A stretch of DNA of 64,000 bases, from positions 62,001-126,000 of the forward strand of contig DFQY01000030.1 of NCBI GenBank assembly GCA_002378005.1. The letters run 5' to 3'. The stretch is from Flavobacteriales bacterium UBA3477. Lineage in GTDB: Bacteria > Bacteroidota > Bacteroidia > Flavobacteriales > Schleiferiaceae. Shown in pieces: positions 43,296 to 51,843 of this stretch. A program made the translations under genes and the position numbers. Positions within the stretch are counted from its first letter, which is position 1, and every line of letters begins with the position of its first letter. The notes beneath the pieces were generated by a model. It had not been told where the DNA came from. It made no database searches and was given only the letters and a program-made list of their open reading frames with translations.

Positions 43296-44549
43296 TTATT
43301 TCGCCCTCACAAGCACCTCTTCGAGTCGATTAGATTTTGTTTTTTGGACCACGAATAAAAATAGGTCCGTTCTAACCACTGTTCCCTTCTCTGGAATACT
43401 CTCGTAGAGGTCGAGCAAGTAACCGCCAAGGGTGTTGTAATTCTCGCTTTCCGGGAGGTCCAACCCCCACTTTTCATTGAGATAAGACAATTCTAATCTT
43501 GCAGAAAACAGCCACTCACCGTCGGCCAATTTCTTTTCGAGCAACGCATCGCTGTCGTGCTCATCCTCGATCTCACCGAAAATCTCCTCTATGACATCTT
43601 CCAGGGTAATCATCCCGCTCGTCCCTCCGTGTTCATCGAGGACAATGGCGATGTTGCGCTTTTCCCTAGTGAAAAGGTTGAGTATCTCGTCGGCCCGCAT
43701 GCTTTCTGGAATGAAACTTACCGGGCGCAAAACGCGTTGGATGTTATCAGGCTTTTTAAACAGCTCGAAAGCATGAACGTACCCAATAATTTTATCGATG
43801 TTTTCCTCATAGACAAGGAGCTTGCTGTACCCACTGTGGATGAAAATCTCGCGCACTTTCTCGGGAGTCGTTTGTACCTCTACCCCTTCGATTTCAGTTC
43901 TAGGAATCATGAATTCTCGCGCCTTGGTTTCGGGAAACTCCAAAGCGTTTTTGAAGATCTCTAATTCTGGATCTACATCGGATTCACCTTCCACATTGTT
44001 AGGAACGCGTTCGCGTACAAAATGATCAAGTTCCAAGCGTCCAAAAGCGGTGGTTTCTTCGGCCAATTCCAATCTGAATAAGTACTTCAAAAAGAATTGG
44101 CTAATGCCCAACATCAGCGCACTAGGCACACGGAGTATCCAATACAATACGAAGGCCGGAATGCTCAACCAGTTCATCAATCCTTCGGCATTTTGACGGA
44201 ATACCGCTTTAGGCAAAAACTCCGCCAGCACCAGAATAACCACGGTAGAAACGGAAGTCTCCATCAAAAGAATGAGGTATTCCCATGCCCCCCAGCTAGT
44301 GAAGATAGGCTCCATCCAACGGTGCATGTAATTTCCGTACAACACCAAGGCTACATTATTTCCAACCAAGATGGCCGCAATAAATGGCGCAGGGCGATCT
44401 ACCAAATACCCCAAAGATTTGTAAGCTAAGCGTCCTTTTTGACGCTCGAGCTCCACGTGGAGTTTGTTGATGCTTAAATAGGCCATCTCCAACCCCGAGA
44501 ACAGGGCCGAAAAGAAAATGGCTAAGAGTATGGGAATGAATATTTCCAC
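43296..44549 (-). CDS. CNNM/CorC-family transporter with CBS pair
   Basis: The 417-residue protein has an N-terminal DUF21 membrane domain (about 1-180), a CBS pair (about 195-320, including FIPRTEIEGV-like start and IVLDEHGGTSGMITLEDVIEEIFGEIEDEHD) and a C-terminal CorC_HlyC domain. Relatives handle Mg2+ or Na+; the Flavobacterium gliding protein GldE belongs to the same family, but no gldD lies beside it here, so that name is not used. It starts with GTG, overlapping the stop of the small membrane gene upstream (TAGTG). Confidence 0.9.
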   Translation of the reverse strand: MEIFIPILLAIFFSALFSGLEMAYLSINKLHVELERQKGRLAYKSLGYLVDRPAPFIAAILVGNNVALVLYGNYMHRWMEPIFTSWGAWEYLILLMETSVSTVVILVLAEFLPKAVFRQNAEGLMNWLSIPAFVLYWILRVPSALMLGISQFFLKYLFRLELAEETTAFGRLELDHFVRERVPNNVEGESDVDPELEIFKNALEFPETKAREFMIPRTEIEGVEVQTTPEKVREIFIHSGYSKLLVYEENIDKIIGYVHAFELFKKPDNIQRVLRPVSFIPESMRADEILNLFTREKRNIAIVLDEHGGTSGMITLEDVIEEIFGEIEDEHDSDALLEKKLADGEWLFSARLELSYLNEKWGLDLPESENYNTLGGYLLDLYESIPEKGTVVRTDLFLFVVQKTKSNRLEEVLVRAK

Positions 44550-44740
44550 TAGTCTTTGTTCATCGCTTTAATGCGTGATCGGCGGCGTAGGAAATACATA
44601 AAAATGGCCACGCCTAAGAAGAGGCTAAACTGAATGCTGCGGGTCATATTTGATTGTTCCCAAGCAAAATACACCTCTACGGCGCTTACTGCTGCAACTC
44701 CTAGCCACAATACTTCTACAATTCGTAGGGCTCTATTCAT
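44549..44740 (-). CDS. Small membrane protein of the lptC cluster
   Basis: The 63-residue product (from ATG 44740, MNRALRIVEVLWLG) has two hydrophobic segments (about 6-22 and 34-48) and a basic tail RRRSRIKAMNKD. The upstream 22 codons of the frame lie inside lptC and look unlike a signal. It overlaps the lptC stop by 8 bases and the CNNM gene start by one base, so it is coupled at both ends. I recall similar small proteins at this spot in other Bacteroidota, which argues for a real gene. Function unknown. Confidence 0.75.
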   Translation of the reverse strand: MNRALRIVEVLWLGVAAVSAVEVYFAWEQSNMTRSIQFSLFLGVAIFMYFLRRRSRIKAMNKD

Positions 44741-45281
44741 CGTCAATGGTAATTTCTCCTTGTACCTTAAAGATACGATAGGTATTGAATTCTTGGTCAG
44801 CTTCAAACCCTTTGCCAGTAATCAACTGACCGTCGGTTCGAATTTGCACCTTGGCATCACTGTATAAACGTTCCTCTTTTTTATTCCAGTACAAGCGCTC
44901 CGTCTTCATTCGTTCGCCCTTGCCATTAGTCAATACCACGTTGCCTCCAATGGCCCAAAGATCATCGTCTTTCAGTTGTCGCGCGGTATCGGCCTCGAGC
45001 ACAGTGGAAGAAAGGGTTTTCCCGTTATAAAATTGGACCCGGATACGATCTCCAAAGAATACATAGGCTGGGTCTTGATTTCCATAATCCTGAACCAATC
45101 CCGCATGAATCTCGAGCATTTTCTGTCCCGAATCGCTGTAAGTAATGGTCGCGCCAATCTGTTCGTTCAGAGGGTAATTTTGCGGCGAATCGCTCACTTC
45201 TTGTACTTCTTTCACATCATTGCGGCATGCTCCCAAAAGGAAGATGAAGGTGCTTATTAGGAAGAAAGTTGTACGGTTCAT
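44733..45281 (-). CDS. lptC: LPS export system component LptC, lipoprotein form
   Basis: LptC passes lipopolysaccharide from the LptBFG complex to the periplasmic LptA bridge. The 182-residue protein has a lipobox LGAC (C19), as is usual for Bacteroidota LptC. Its beta-jellyroll strands end with the typical ERLYWNKKEERLYSDAKVQIRTDGQLITGKGFEADQEFNTYRI segment. It is the first gene of a minus-strand unit with the small membrane protein and the CNNM transporter. Confidence 0.9.
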   Translation of the reverse strand: MNRTTFFLISTFIFLLGACRNDVKEVQEVSDSPQNYPLNEQIGATITYSDSGQKMLEIHAGLVQDYGNQDPAYVFFGDRIRVQFYNGKTLSSTVLEADTARQLKDDDLWAIGGNVVLTNGKGERMKTERLYWNKKEERLYSDAKVQIRTDGQLITGKGFEADQEFNTYRIFKVQGEITIDDE

Positions 45282-45297
45282 ATGACCAATTTCGTAA

Positions 45298-45331
45298 AAA
45301 AGAAAATCCCTCGAGCACAGCCCGAGGGATT
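45298..45331 (-). terminator. Intrinsic terminator after the TPR gene
   Basis: AATCCCTCG and CGAGGGATT pair perfectly with a 9-base loop. On the minus strand they are followed by a T-rich tail (plus-strand A-rich 45296-45306). It ends the coaX-barrel-TPR unit. Confidence 0.85.
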
Positions 45332-45354
45332 CTTTAGTTCTTCGCGGGAGTTTC

Positions 45355-47025
45355 TTAGTAGAACTTCACCGTTATAGTTTCGTTTACCCAACAGCCAATG
45401 CGTACTTGGTCACCTTCTTTGTAGCCCAACTGGAAAGCAACACCTTTATCTGGCACCGCTTTCGAGTAAGCGCTGATCAACTTCGTTGCCTTATCCGCAA
45501 CTTCTGGGTCGATACTGCGGGCGTAGCTCAACTTGTTGATTGCTGCCCAGTATACTGCGTTTTTCTCAACGGCATTGCTACCACAATCACCTGCTGCCTC
45601 AGCGTAAATAGTCGCTAGGTACAAGTATGGGTTACCCCAGTCCTTGCGCAATTGGCCAGCAGCCAAACAGTTGCTCTTTGCTAAGCCAGAAAGACCCATT
45701 TTGTTATTTACATAGGCTAAGCCCATGTAATCGTTTGCCTTACGACGCAAATCTTCTTCTTGCTCGATGGCTTCAACATAGTACTTTTTCGCCATGGCCC
45801 AATCCTCTTTCATAACATCTAACTTCGCCATTTTTCTAGCAGCCAATGCACTTGGCTCGATATCATATAAGGTTTCGGCGATCTTTATGAATACTGGTAA
45901 ATCTATACAAGAAGTCAACTCGCCGTTGTCGTCCATGCGCTCTTTCTGCAACATGTTACCTGCACGCTTCAACCACTCTATATCGTCTTTATTCGCTGCA
46001 AAGGATTCTTCGTTGTAGATGCGACCCAACTTATCACAAGTCAATAGCGGACTCAAGATTTTTTCGATGTTGCGCTGTACTGCTTCTATGTTACGAAGGC
46101 GAATCTCATTGTTTGAGATTTTGCGCTTATCTACTGAAGTATAACCTTCTTCGTCTAATTGGTATTTAGTTTTCAACTCTTCAGCCTTGTCCAATACCGC
46201 TACAAGCTCCGCGGTTGCATCGTCCATTACTGGCTTCACTAGTGGTGGCAACTTCGCCGCTTGCTTCATTCTTTTCTTGGAAGAGTTATTATATGCATCG
46301 GTAGAATCGTACGCTGCCATCGCCGCTGCAAATTCAGCTTTCGCTGCTTGCGCGTGTGGAGTTACGCTATCTGCATAAGCAATCCAACCCATTACAGAAT
46401 CTGCTTTCAATCCAAGATTATAGTTCTCCACGTTGAGGGTATTGAAGTTGAATTCCAACGCTACTAATGCGCTGTTGTACACCTCAAACAGACGCTCAAC
46501 GTCCTTATTCTTATTAAACTCCTTCACATTAGCTTGGAAGTAACGGTCGATATGTGCCACAGACATAGTATCTCCCAACAAGCTTTTTGCGTCTTCGAAC
46601 ATCACTACTGCTTTGGAGACGCTATCCGCATCTTTCTTGTAGTAGTTGTAGAAGTGGTAAGCTTTTGAAGAAAGTGCATTTGCTTTTTCTTCAGGGAAGT
46701 GAGTAGCAAAAGAATCAAGCATACCCAATAACTCTTGGATGTAGCTGTTTTTCGATGCCTCATCAGAAGCAGATTTGATCATTGCTTCAAGGATGTTATC
46801 ACCGTAAGTATAGATACGAATGTTTGCCGCCGGACAAGTTTCGTACAATGCCTTCCATGAATCATAAGCATCCACGTAGTTCTTGCCTTGGTAGTAAGAA
46901 CCCATGATGTTGTAATTCTCAAAACATGACACAGAATCTGCGATGGAATTTCCCCACTTTGATTCTTGAGCGGTCAAGCCCGTTGCCATAAAAACAATTC
47001 CCAATATGAAGAGGATTCGTTTCAT
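45355..47025 (-). CDS. Secreted TPR-repeat protein
   Basis: The 556-residue protein has a signal peptide (cleavage near LTAQ|ESKW). It is almost wholly helical, with TPR-like units: NIMGSYYQGKNYVDAYDSWKALYETCPAA, AARKMAKLDVMKEDWAMAKKYYVEAIE and KANDYMGLAYVNNKMGLSGLAKSNCLAA. A coiled-coil segment lies at about 265-330. It ends with a short beta segment carrying Cys (VRIGCWVNETITVKFY). It is located in the periplasm. No specific function is recognised; this type is common in Bacteroidota. It follows the barrel gene by 12 bases. Confidence 0.8.
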   Translation of the reverse strand: MKRILFILGIVFMATGLTAQESKWGNSIADSVSCFENYNIMGSYYQGKNYVDAYDSWKALYETCPAANIRIYTYGDNILEAMIKSASDEASKNSYIQELLGMLDSFATHFPEEKANALSSKAYHFYNYYKKDADSVSKAVVMFEDAKSLLGDTMSVAHIDRYFQANVKEFNKNKDVERLFEVYNSALVALEFNFNTLNVENYNLGLKADSVMGWIAYADSVTPHAQAAKAEFAAAMAAYDSTDAYNNSSKKRMKQAAKLPPLVKPVMDDATAELVAVLDKAEELKTKYQLDEEGYTSVDKRKISNNEIRLRNIEAVQRNIEKILSPLLTCDKLGRIYNEESFAANKDDIEWLKRAGNMLQKERMDDNGELTSCIDLPVFIKIAETLYDIEPSALAARKMAKLDVMKEDWAMAKKYYVEAIEQEEDLRRKANDYMGLAYVNNKMGLSGLAKSNCLAAGQLRKDWGNPYLYLATIYAEAAGDCGSNAVEKNAVYWAAINKLSYARSIDPEVADKATKLISAYSKAVPDKGVAFQLGYKEGDQVRIGCWVNETITVKFY

Positions 47026-47037
47026 AATAATCTGATT

Positions 47038-48372
47038 TTATCTATATCTAAATTTCTGGAACCACTTGTCATTCAACGTGATTCCTAGGTTAATGTTCCA
47101 ATAATCTTCTTTAAGGTGGCTGTCGACACCGTCCCAACGTTGCCCTAGTCCCATACTTAAATTCAAAAAGCTTGCCTTTTGTTCACCTGGCGCCAAAGAA
47201 CGGTAGATGATAGGCATGCTCACACCGAAATTCACCTCTCTGGTGGTGTAGCTCTGTTCGTCCCAATGGTATTGGCCTATTTCTCGTGAAGCGCCAAAGC
47301 GGTAACGCGAGATCGCGAAGACATTCGAGGTGCGATTCAACTGAGAGAACACATAAGCTGGTACAAATACCAAACCGGCGCTCGCACGTTCGCTCAAGCT
47401 AAACTGTGTTTGCGGAGCTACATCCCCTGTCGGAGCAAATCCGCGGAATTCATGCCAATTGGTCATTCGATAGTCCATTACGAAATCCCAAGCATTGACC
47501 GGAATACCTTCTACCTTTTTGCTCAGTCCAAAACCAACGCCGTAGAAAGACGGTAGGATCATGGAACCATCACTGGCCAAGTTGTAATACAGGGTATCAA
47601 TGGGCGTTTCCACAATACCGCTATTAATAAAGGTGTACTGCGTCGTAATCTCACGAGCGTTCATCTCACCACCTAAACCGTAAACGGCCCCTGCAACTAA
47701 GTGGTAGTTTTTGATATCACCCTGCAGCTGCATACCTGCATCAAAGGTGAAATCACTAATACCGTGTTTGGTCGTCTTGCTCACCGATAAGTAACGGTTA
47801 TCTGCTATGATGGTCTTGTTGCTGGAAACTTCCTCTCCAAAAATATATTTCGCATTACCCCCGACACTGAACCACGGTACAGGCTGAAGCGCAAGGCCCA
47901 AGGTAAACTGGTCGTAACCGCCAGAACCAAGGGAACGGTATTCGTACAATCCGAAGTCGTCCGAGGTATCCGCGACACTCACATTATATCCTTTGGCAGC
48001 ATATGGCGCCAATGAAAAAGCTCCTCCGATCCAATCCGCAAACTTGAAACCGAAACCGAAGTAGTCGAAGTAGGTGTTAAAGTTTGTTTGATCAATGCCC
48101 TCAGTAGGGATTTGGTGACGGAAAGAACGATGTGCACCACTCATCTCCAAAGTCGTGTATTCCATGTTGGCGTAACCGGCTGGATTCAAGATGTTGATGG
48201 TGAACCTATCAGAATATGCAATGCCCGTGCCTCCCATTCCCAGGTAGGCCGGACTAATTCCGAAAGTAGTCTCACCAATACCTTGAATACTCAACGGACT
48301 CACGGAGTTCGTTTGAGCTGTGGCCAATTGGCTGAAAGTGAGGGTAAAAACAATGCCCAACGGCAGAAACAT
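47038..48372 (-). CDS. Outer-membrane barrel protein, FadL/porin-like
   Basis: The 444-residue protein (from ATG 48372) has a signal peptide with cleavage near ATAQ|TNSV. A family N-terminus follows (SPLSIQGIGETTFGISPAYLGMGGTGIAYSDRFTINILNPAGYANM), then barrel strands ending in KFRYR. The plug-like, NPAG-containing N-terminus recalls FadL/OmpP1-type barrels, but the substrate is unknown. The frame is open 26 codons further into coaX. The inner ATG is chosen because it begins the signal peptide and lies 4 bases after the coaX stop. Confidence 0.78.
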   Translation of the reverse strand: MFLPLGIVFTLTFSQLATAQTNSVSPLSIQGIGETTFGISPAYLGMGGTGIAYSDRFTINILNPAGYANMEYTTLEMSGAHRSFRHQIPTEGIDQTNFNTYFDYFGFGFKFADWIGGAFSLAPYAAKGYNVSVADTSDDFGLYEYRSLGSGGYDQFTLGLALQPVPWFSVGGNAKYIFGEEVSSNKTIIADNRYLSVSKTTKHGISDFTFDAGMQLQGDIKNYHLVAGAVYGLGGEMNAREITTQYTFINSGIVETPIDTLYYNLASDGSMILPSFYGVGFGLSKKVEGIPVNAWDFVMDYRMTNWHEFRGFAPTGDVAPQTQFSLSERASAGLVFVPAYVFSQLNRTSNVFAISRYRFGASREIGQYHWDEQSYTTREVNFGVSMPIIYRSLAPGEQKASFLNLSMGLGQRWDGVDSHLKEDYWNINLGITLNDKWFQKFRYR

Positions 48373-48376
48373 AGAC

Positions 48377-49102
48377 TTAACTAAGTCCTTGATTCTTAAA
48401 ATATTCGTGTATGCGTTTGAGGGCATGTAGTTCATAATTCGAGGGTGCAAATATGTGCTTTTTTAAGTGGTTTCGCAAAGCTTTTCTATCCCCACCGCAA
48501 ATGACCACTGTATTGAGGTCGAATTCATGGCAAAATTGGGCACTCATACCTTCCACCTCTTTCACTATTGCAACATTCACGCCAGCCTGCAGGCTTCCTT
48601 CTGTGCTTGTCCCTAAAATGGGCGCTTCCGGGTTGCATTCCACTAACGGCAAAGCACTTGTATAGTCGTTCATAGCGCGGAATCGCATCTGTAAACCTGG
48701 GCTAATCGCACCTCCTTTGAAGGCACCATTTTTAACAATATTATAAGTAATGCAGGTCCCCATAGTGATCACCAAAAGGTCCTGCTGAAACTCTAGCCAG
48801 GTCGCGTTCGCAAGGAGAAGTCTATCCAAACCCAAAGTGCGGGGCGTATCGTAGTGCATTTCTAGGGGCCAATGCGACTCTGCCGTTATACGCTTCACAT
48901 CCTTAGGCATGGCATATGGCCAGTGGCCGCTGCAGCTGGCCAAAGCCTCCACCTCATTTGAATGAGATAGCCAACGCTCAATTCCAGCGACAAATTCATC
49001 CACGTGTGATTCCGCTGGTAAGACCAGAAACTCTTCAGCCGCACCTTCCTTGAAGAACGCAGCTTTGAGCATAGTATTCCCTATGTCAATTGCGATAAAC
49101 AC
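48377..49102 (-). CDS. coaX: Type III pantothenate kinase
   Basis: CoaX phosphorylates pantothenate, the first step of coenzyme A synthesis. The 241-residue ASKHA-fold enzyme shows IDIGNT (5-10), TLGLDR with the catalytic base D93, GTCITY (115-120) and GGAISPGLQMRFRAM. Two points are unusual. The start is GTG, and the Asp that normally ends the GTxxTxD motif (a monovalent-cation ligand) is Asn (N121). It leads a unit with the barrel and TPR genes. Confidence 0.92.
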   Translation of the reverse strand: MFIAIDIGNTMLKAAFFKEGAAEEFLVLPAESHVDEFVAGIERWLSHSNEVEALASCSGHWPYAMPKDVKRITAESHWPLEMHYDTPRTLGLDRLLLANATWLEFQQDLLVITMGTCITYNIVKNGAFKGGAISPGLQMRFRAMNDYTSALPLVECNPEAPILGTSTEGSLQAGVNVAIVKEVEGMSAQFCHEFDLNTVVICGGDRKALRNHLKKHIFAPSNYELHALKRIHEYFKNQGLS

Positions 49103-49223
49103 ACTGCAAAAATGAGCTTAATTCCTCACTCTGCATCGCTTTTCACGCAGAATCTCTTGAAGTACAAGTAATTGAACAATTGAACTTTTTTCATTTCATA
49201 TTTCCTCATTTCAATTGTGGGTG

Positions 49224-49231
49224 TATATTTG
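49224..49231 (+). promoter_or_regulatory. -7 promoter element for tRNA-Phe
   Basis: TATATTTG matches TAnnTTTG exactly and ends 10 bases before the mature tRNA 5' end. Confidence 0.65.
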
Positions 49232-49241
49232 CCGCCCTATC

Positions 49242-49314
49242 GGTGATGTAGCTCAGTTGGTAGAGCAATGGATTGAAAATCCATGTGTCGGCGGTTCGAT
49301 TCCGTCCATCACCA
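49242..49314 (+). tRNA. tRNA-Phe (anticodon GAA)
   Basis: A complete 73-base cloverleaf is visible. The acceptor stem is GGTGATG/CATCACC and the discriminator is A. The D arm contains AGCTCAGTTGGTAGAGC. The anticodon stem is ATGGA/TCCAT with loop TTGAAAA (anticodon GAA at 49275-49277), and the T arm is GGCGG TTCGATT CCGTC. The 3' CCA is not encoded; the genome reads CCC after the discriminator, so CCA must be added after transcription. A promoter element lies upstream and a terminator starts 7 bases downstream. Confidence 0.98.
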
Positions 49315-49320
49315 CCCAAA

Positions 49321-49348
49321 AGCCCTTTGGTACGCCAAGGGGCTTTTT
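49321..49348 (+). terminator. Intrinsic terminator after tRNA-Phe
   Basis: AGCCCTTTGG and CCAAGGGGCT pair (10 positions, one G-T wobble) around a 4-base loop, followed by five T residues. Confidence 0.88.
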
Positions 49349-49433
49349 GTTGATAATAGCATCCAGCACGGCGTTCAATGAACAAGATAATCTTCTAGAT
49401 TAGTATTCTAACCTAATCAAACATTTTGAGAAA

Positions 49434-49649
49434 ATGCATCCGTTGAAAAAAGACGAATATCGCATTGTGAATAGAATAAAATTCGAGATGAATAATGTTC
49501 TCGAACATGTTATTCTTGCCTCAGAGAGCGATGGCCGAATTAATCAAGTTGAAGTGGAGCGTAGACTGGATATTCTTCGAGAATTTGCTCAAGAATTAGC
49601 TCATGTTCAGAACGCCATCGATAGCGAGATCGAAAAACACACTGCCTAA
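49434..49649 (+). CDS. Small helical protein, unknown function
   Basis: The 71-residue protein is charged and predicted helical throughout (EYRIVNRIKFEMNNVLEHVILA, then VEVERRLDILREFAQELAHVQNAIDSEIEKH). It has heptad-like hydrophobic spacing and no signal peptide or Cys. It stands alone between tRNA-Phe and the pirin gene. Its 5' region holds a 6-base dyad TAATCT/AGATTA at 49388-49402. I recognise no family. Codon use and an ATG preceded by an A-rich leader support a real gene. Confidence 0.6.
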   Translation: MHPLKKDEYRIVNRIKFEMNNVLEHVILASESDGRINQVEVERRLDILREFAQELAHVQNAIDSEIEKHTA

Positions 49650-49689
49650 ATTATTCCCCTACTCCTTTGGAAAACATTTTTAGAGGTTA

Positions 49690-49703
49690 GATGTTATAAC
49701 ATC
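49690..49703. promoter_or_regulatory. Perfect palindrome upstream of the pirin gene
   Basis: GATGTTATAACATC is a perfect 14-base palindrome ending 18 bases before the pirin ATG. The position suits an operator for a dimeric regulator. It lacks a GC stem or T run, so it is not a terminator. Confidence 0.4.
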
Positions 49704-49721
49704 GAAACTTACTACTTCGAC

Positions 49722-50438
49722 ATGAATAAAGTACTCCACCCTGCCCAATCTCGAGGTGCCGCCAATCACGGCTGGCTAAAAAGCTTCCACAGTTTCAGCT
49801 TCGCGAATTATTACAATCCGCAGAAAATGCACTTTGGTGTACTGCGTGTCTTGAACGACGATGAAGTTGCTCCTAGCATGGGTTTTGGCACTCACCCGCA
49901 CGATAACATGGAAATTATCTCAATCCCGCTCTCTGGTGAACTCAAACACAAGGACAGCATGGGAAATGAGGCGATTATTAAAACGGGCGAGATCCAAGTC
50001 ATGAGTGCCGGAACAGGAATTCAACACAGTGAGTTCAACGCCAGCACCTCGGACCCTGTGAAGTTCTTACAGATTTGGCTTTTTCCAAATAAAAAGAATG
50101 TTACCCCGCGATACGACCAGATACAGTTGCCGGATTTAGCCAAGCATAATCAGCTGCACCAAGTCTTGAGCCCAAATGAGGGAGATGCAGGAGTTTGGAT
50201 TCACCAGGATGCTTGGTTCCACATGGGGACCTTTGATGTGGGAACGGCTCAAACGTATACGCTCAACGATGCTCGCAATGGCCTCTACCTCTTTATGATT
50301 GAAGGCAGCATTAAAATTGAAGGAGAAATACTGGGAGCACGCGATGCTATTGGGCTTTCAGATTTGAATGAGGTTTCGTTCAATTCAGTAGAAGAAAACA
50401 CTCGAGTATTAATCATGGAAGTGCCCATGCATCTTTGA
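49722..50438 (+). CDS. Pirin-family protein (possible quercetin 2,3-dioxygenase)
   Basis: The 238-residue bicupin has the pirin metal site: H58 and H60 in FGTHPHDNMEI, then H102 and E104 in GTGIQHSEFN, matching the three-His-one-Glu ligand set of the family. The N-terminus HPAQSRGAANHGWLKSFHSFSFANYYNP is also typical. Some relatives cleave quercetin and others act in redox or regulatory roles, so the physiological substrate is open. A perfect palindrome lies just upstream. Confidence 0.92.
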   Translation: MNKVLHPAQSRGAANHGWLKSFHSFSFANYYNPQKMHFGVLRVLNDDEVAPSMGFGTHPHDNMEIISIPLSGELKHKDSMGNEAIIKTGEIQVMSAGTGIQHSEFNASTSDPVKFLQIWLFPNKKNVTPRYDQIQLPDLAKHNQLHQVLSPNEGDAGVWIHQDAWFHMGTFDVGTAQTYTLNDARNGLYLFMIEGSIKIEGEILGARDAIGLSDLNEVSFNSVEENTRVLIMEVPMHL

Positions 50439-50478
50439 TAAGATTTGAGGGAATAAAACAAATTGGTCCGCAGAAGGT

Positions 50479-50486
50479 TATCTTTG
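50479..50486 (+). promoter_or_regulatory. -7 promoter element for the HMG-CoA reductase gene
   Basis: TATCTTTG matches TAnnTTTG exactly and ends 19 bases before the ATG at 50506. Confidence 0.6.
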
Positions 50487-50505
50487 CAAATACAAATCCG
50501 CCGAC

Positions 50506-51837
50506 ATGAAAGATCCCATCAAAGGTTTCTCAAAACTCAGTAAAGCAGCGAAATTAGAATGGCTGGTCAACAACAACTTTGACCAACCAGAAGAGGCGCG
50601 TGATATTTTCACGACATACTGGCATGCAGATGCCGCGTTGCAGCAACGTCACGACGAGTTTATCGAAAACACCATCAGCAACTTTTACATGCCCTATGGC
50701 GTGGCGCCGAACTTCAAAATCAACGGAAACCTCTATACCATCCCAATGGCTATTGAAGAAAGTTCAGTGGTGGCCGCAGCAGCAAAAAGTGCTGGCTTTT
50801 GGATGGACCGTGGTGGATTTACTGCCGAGGTGTTGAGCACTGAAAAAATTGGCCACGTACACTTCATGTACGAAGGCGATGCCACTCCTTTATTCGAAGA
50901 TTTCGATGCTTTAGAAAACGAATTAAGAGCGGCAACCTCAGAACTGGTGGCGAATATGAAAGCGCGCGGCGGCGGAATTAGCCAAATTACCTTAGTCGAT
51001 GCTACCGACAGATTAGAGAACTACTACCAGCTCGAAGTAACCTTTGAAACGTGTGATTCCATGGGTGCCAATTTCATCAACTCAAATCTTGAGGAGATGG
51101 CAAAATCATTGGAAGAATTTGCTCATAATCATCCTAAGCTCAATGGTGAAAATCTCGAGGTAGTAATGAGAATTTTGAGTAATTACACCCCAAAATGTCT
51201 CGTTCGCGCCTCTGTAAGTTGCCCAATAGAAGATCTTGCTAGCGAAGCTGTTAGCCCGAAAGAATTCGCACGTAAATTCAAACGTGCGGTGGATATAGCC
51301 AACGCAGAACCGTATCGCGCAACAACCCACAATAAGGGAATCATGAACGGTATTGATGCGGTAATCATTGCTACAGGTAATGACTTCCGCGCCGTGGAAG
51401 CTGCCTGTCATAGACACGCAAGCCGCAGCGGATCATACAAAAGCTTGACTGGATGTAGTGTAGAAAACGGCACATTCACTTTCTGGATCGAAATCCCATT
51501 GGCCCTCGGGGTAGTGGGAGGTTTAACGAAGTTGCACCCGCTCGTGGTACGCTCATTAGAAATGCTTGGCAAACCCAATGCCGAAGAATTAATGGGCATC
51601 GTTGCCGTAAGCGGTTTGGCGCAAAACTTTGCTGCCCTTCGTGCACTTGTAACGACCGGTATTCAAAAGGGGCACATGAAGATGCACTTGATGAACATCT
51701 TAACGCAGTTAGAGGCAACACCGGAAGAAAAAATCGATGTGGCGAATTTCTTTAAAGACAAGGTCCCCCACCACCGCGAAGTAGTCAATTACTTCTGCGA
51801 GCTCCGCGGAGTACCTGTTCCTAAAGTCGAAAAATAA
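50506..51837 (+). CDS. mvaA: Hydroxymethylglutaryl-CoA reductase, class II
   Basis: The enzyme interconverts HMG-CoA and mevalonate. In this phylum it most likely works in the biosynthetic direction for isoprenoids. The 443-residue protein has the class II catalytic set: the Glu pair in AIEESSVVAAA (E84/E85), K277 in THNKGIMNG, D293 in GNDFRAVEA and H390 in KGHMKMH. There is no N-terminal membrane region. It leads a two-gene unit with a GHMP kinase 6 bases downstream, which points to a mevalonate pathway instead of MEP. Confidence 0.95.
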   Translation: MKDPIKGFSKLSKAAKLEWLVNNNFDQPEEARDIFTTYWHADAALQQRHDEFIENTISNFYMPYGVAPNFKINGNLYTIPMAIEESSVVAAAAKSAGFWMDRGGFTAEVLSTEKIGHVHFMYEGDATPLFEDFDALENELRAATSELVANMKARGGGISQITLVDATDRLENYYQLEVTFETCDSMGANFINSNLEEMAKSLEEFAHNHPKLNGENLEVVMRILSNYTPKCLVRASVSCPIEDLASEAVSPKEFARKFKRAVDIANAEPYRATTHNKGIMNGIDAVIIATGNDFRAVEAACHRHASRSGSYKSLTGCSVENGTFTFWIEIPLALGVVGGLTKLHPLVVRSLEMLGKPNAEELMGIVAVSGLAQNFAALRALVTTGIQKGHMKMHLMNILTQLEATPEEKIDVANFFKDKVPHHREVVNYFCELRGVPVPKVEK

Positions 51838-51843
51838 GCCGAC

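Noticed and set aside
43296..44549. Naming the CNNM/CBS protein GldE
   Set aside because: The family matches, but no gldD or other gliding gene is adjacent, and the lptC/PPIase context suggests a different paralogue.
49242..49433. A tRNA-associated integration site
   Set aside because: No integrase gene and no direct repeat of the tRNA 3' end is seen downstream; a normal terminator follows the tRNA.
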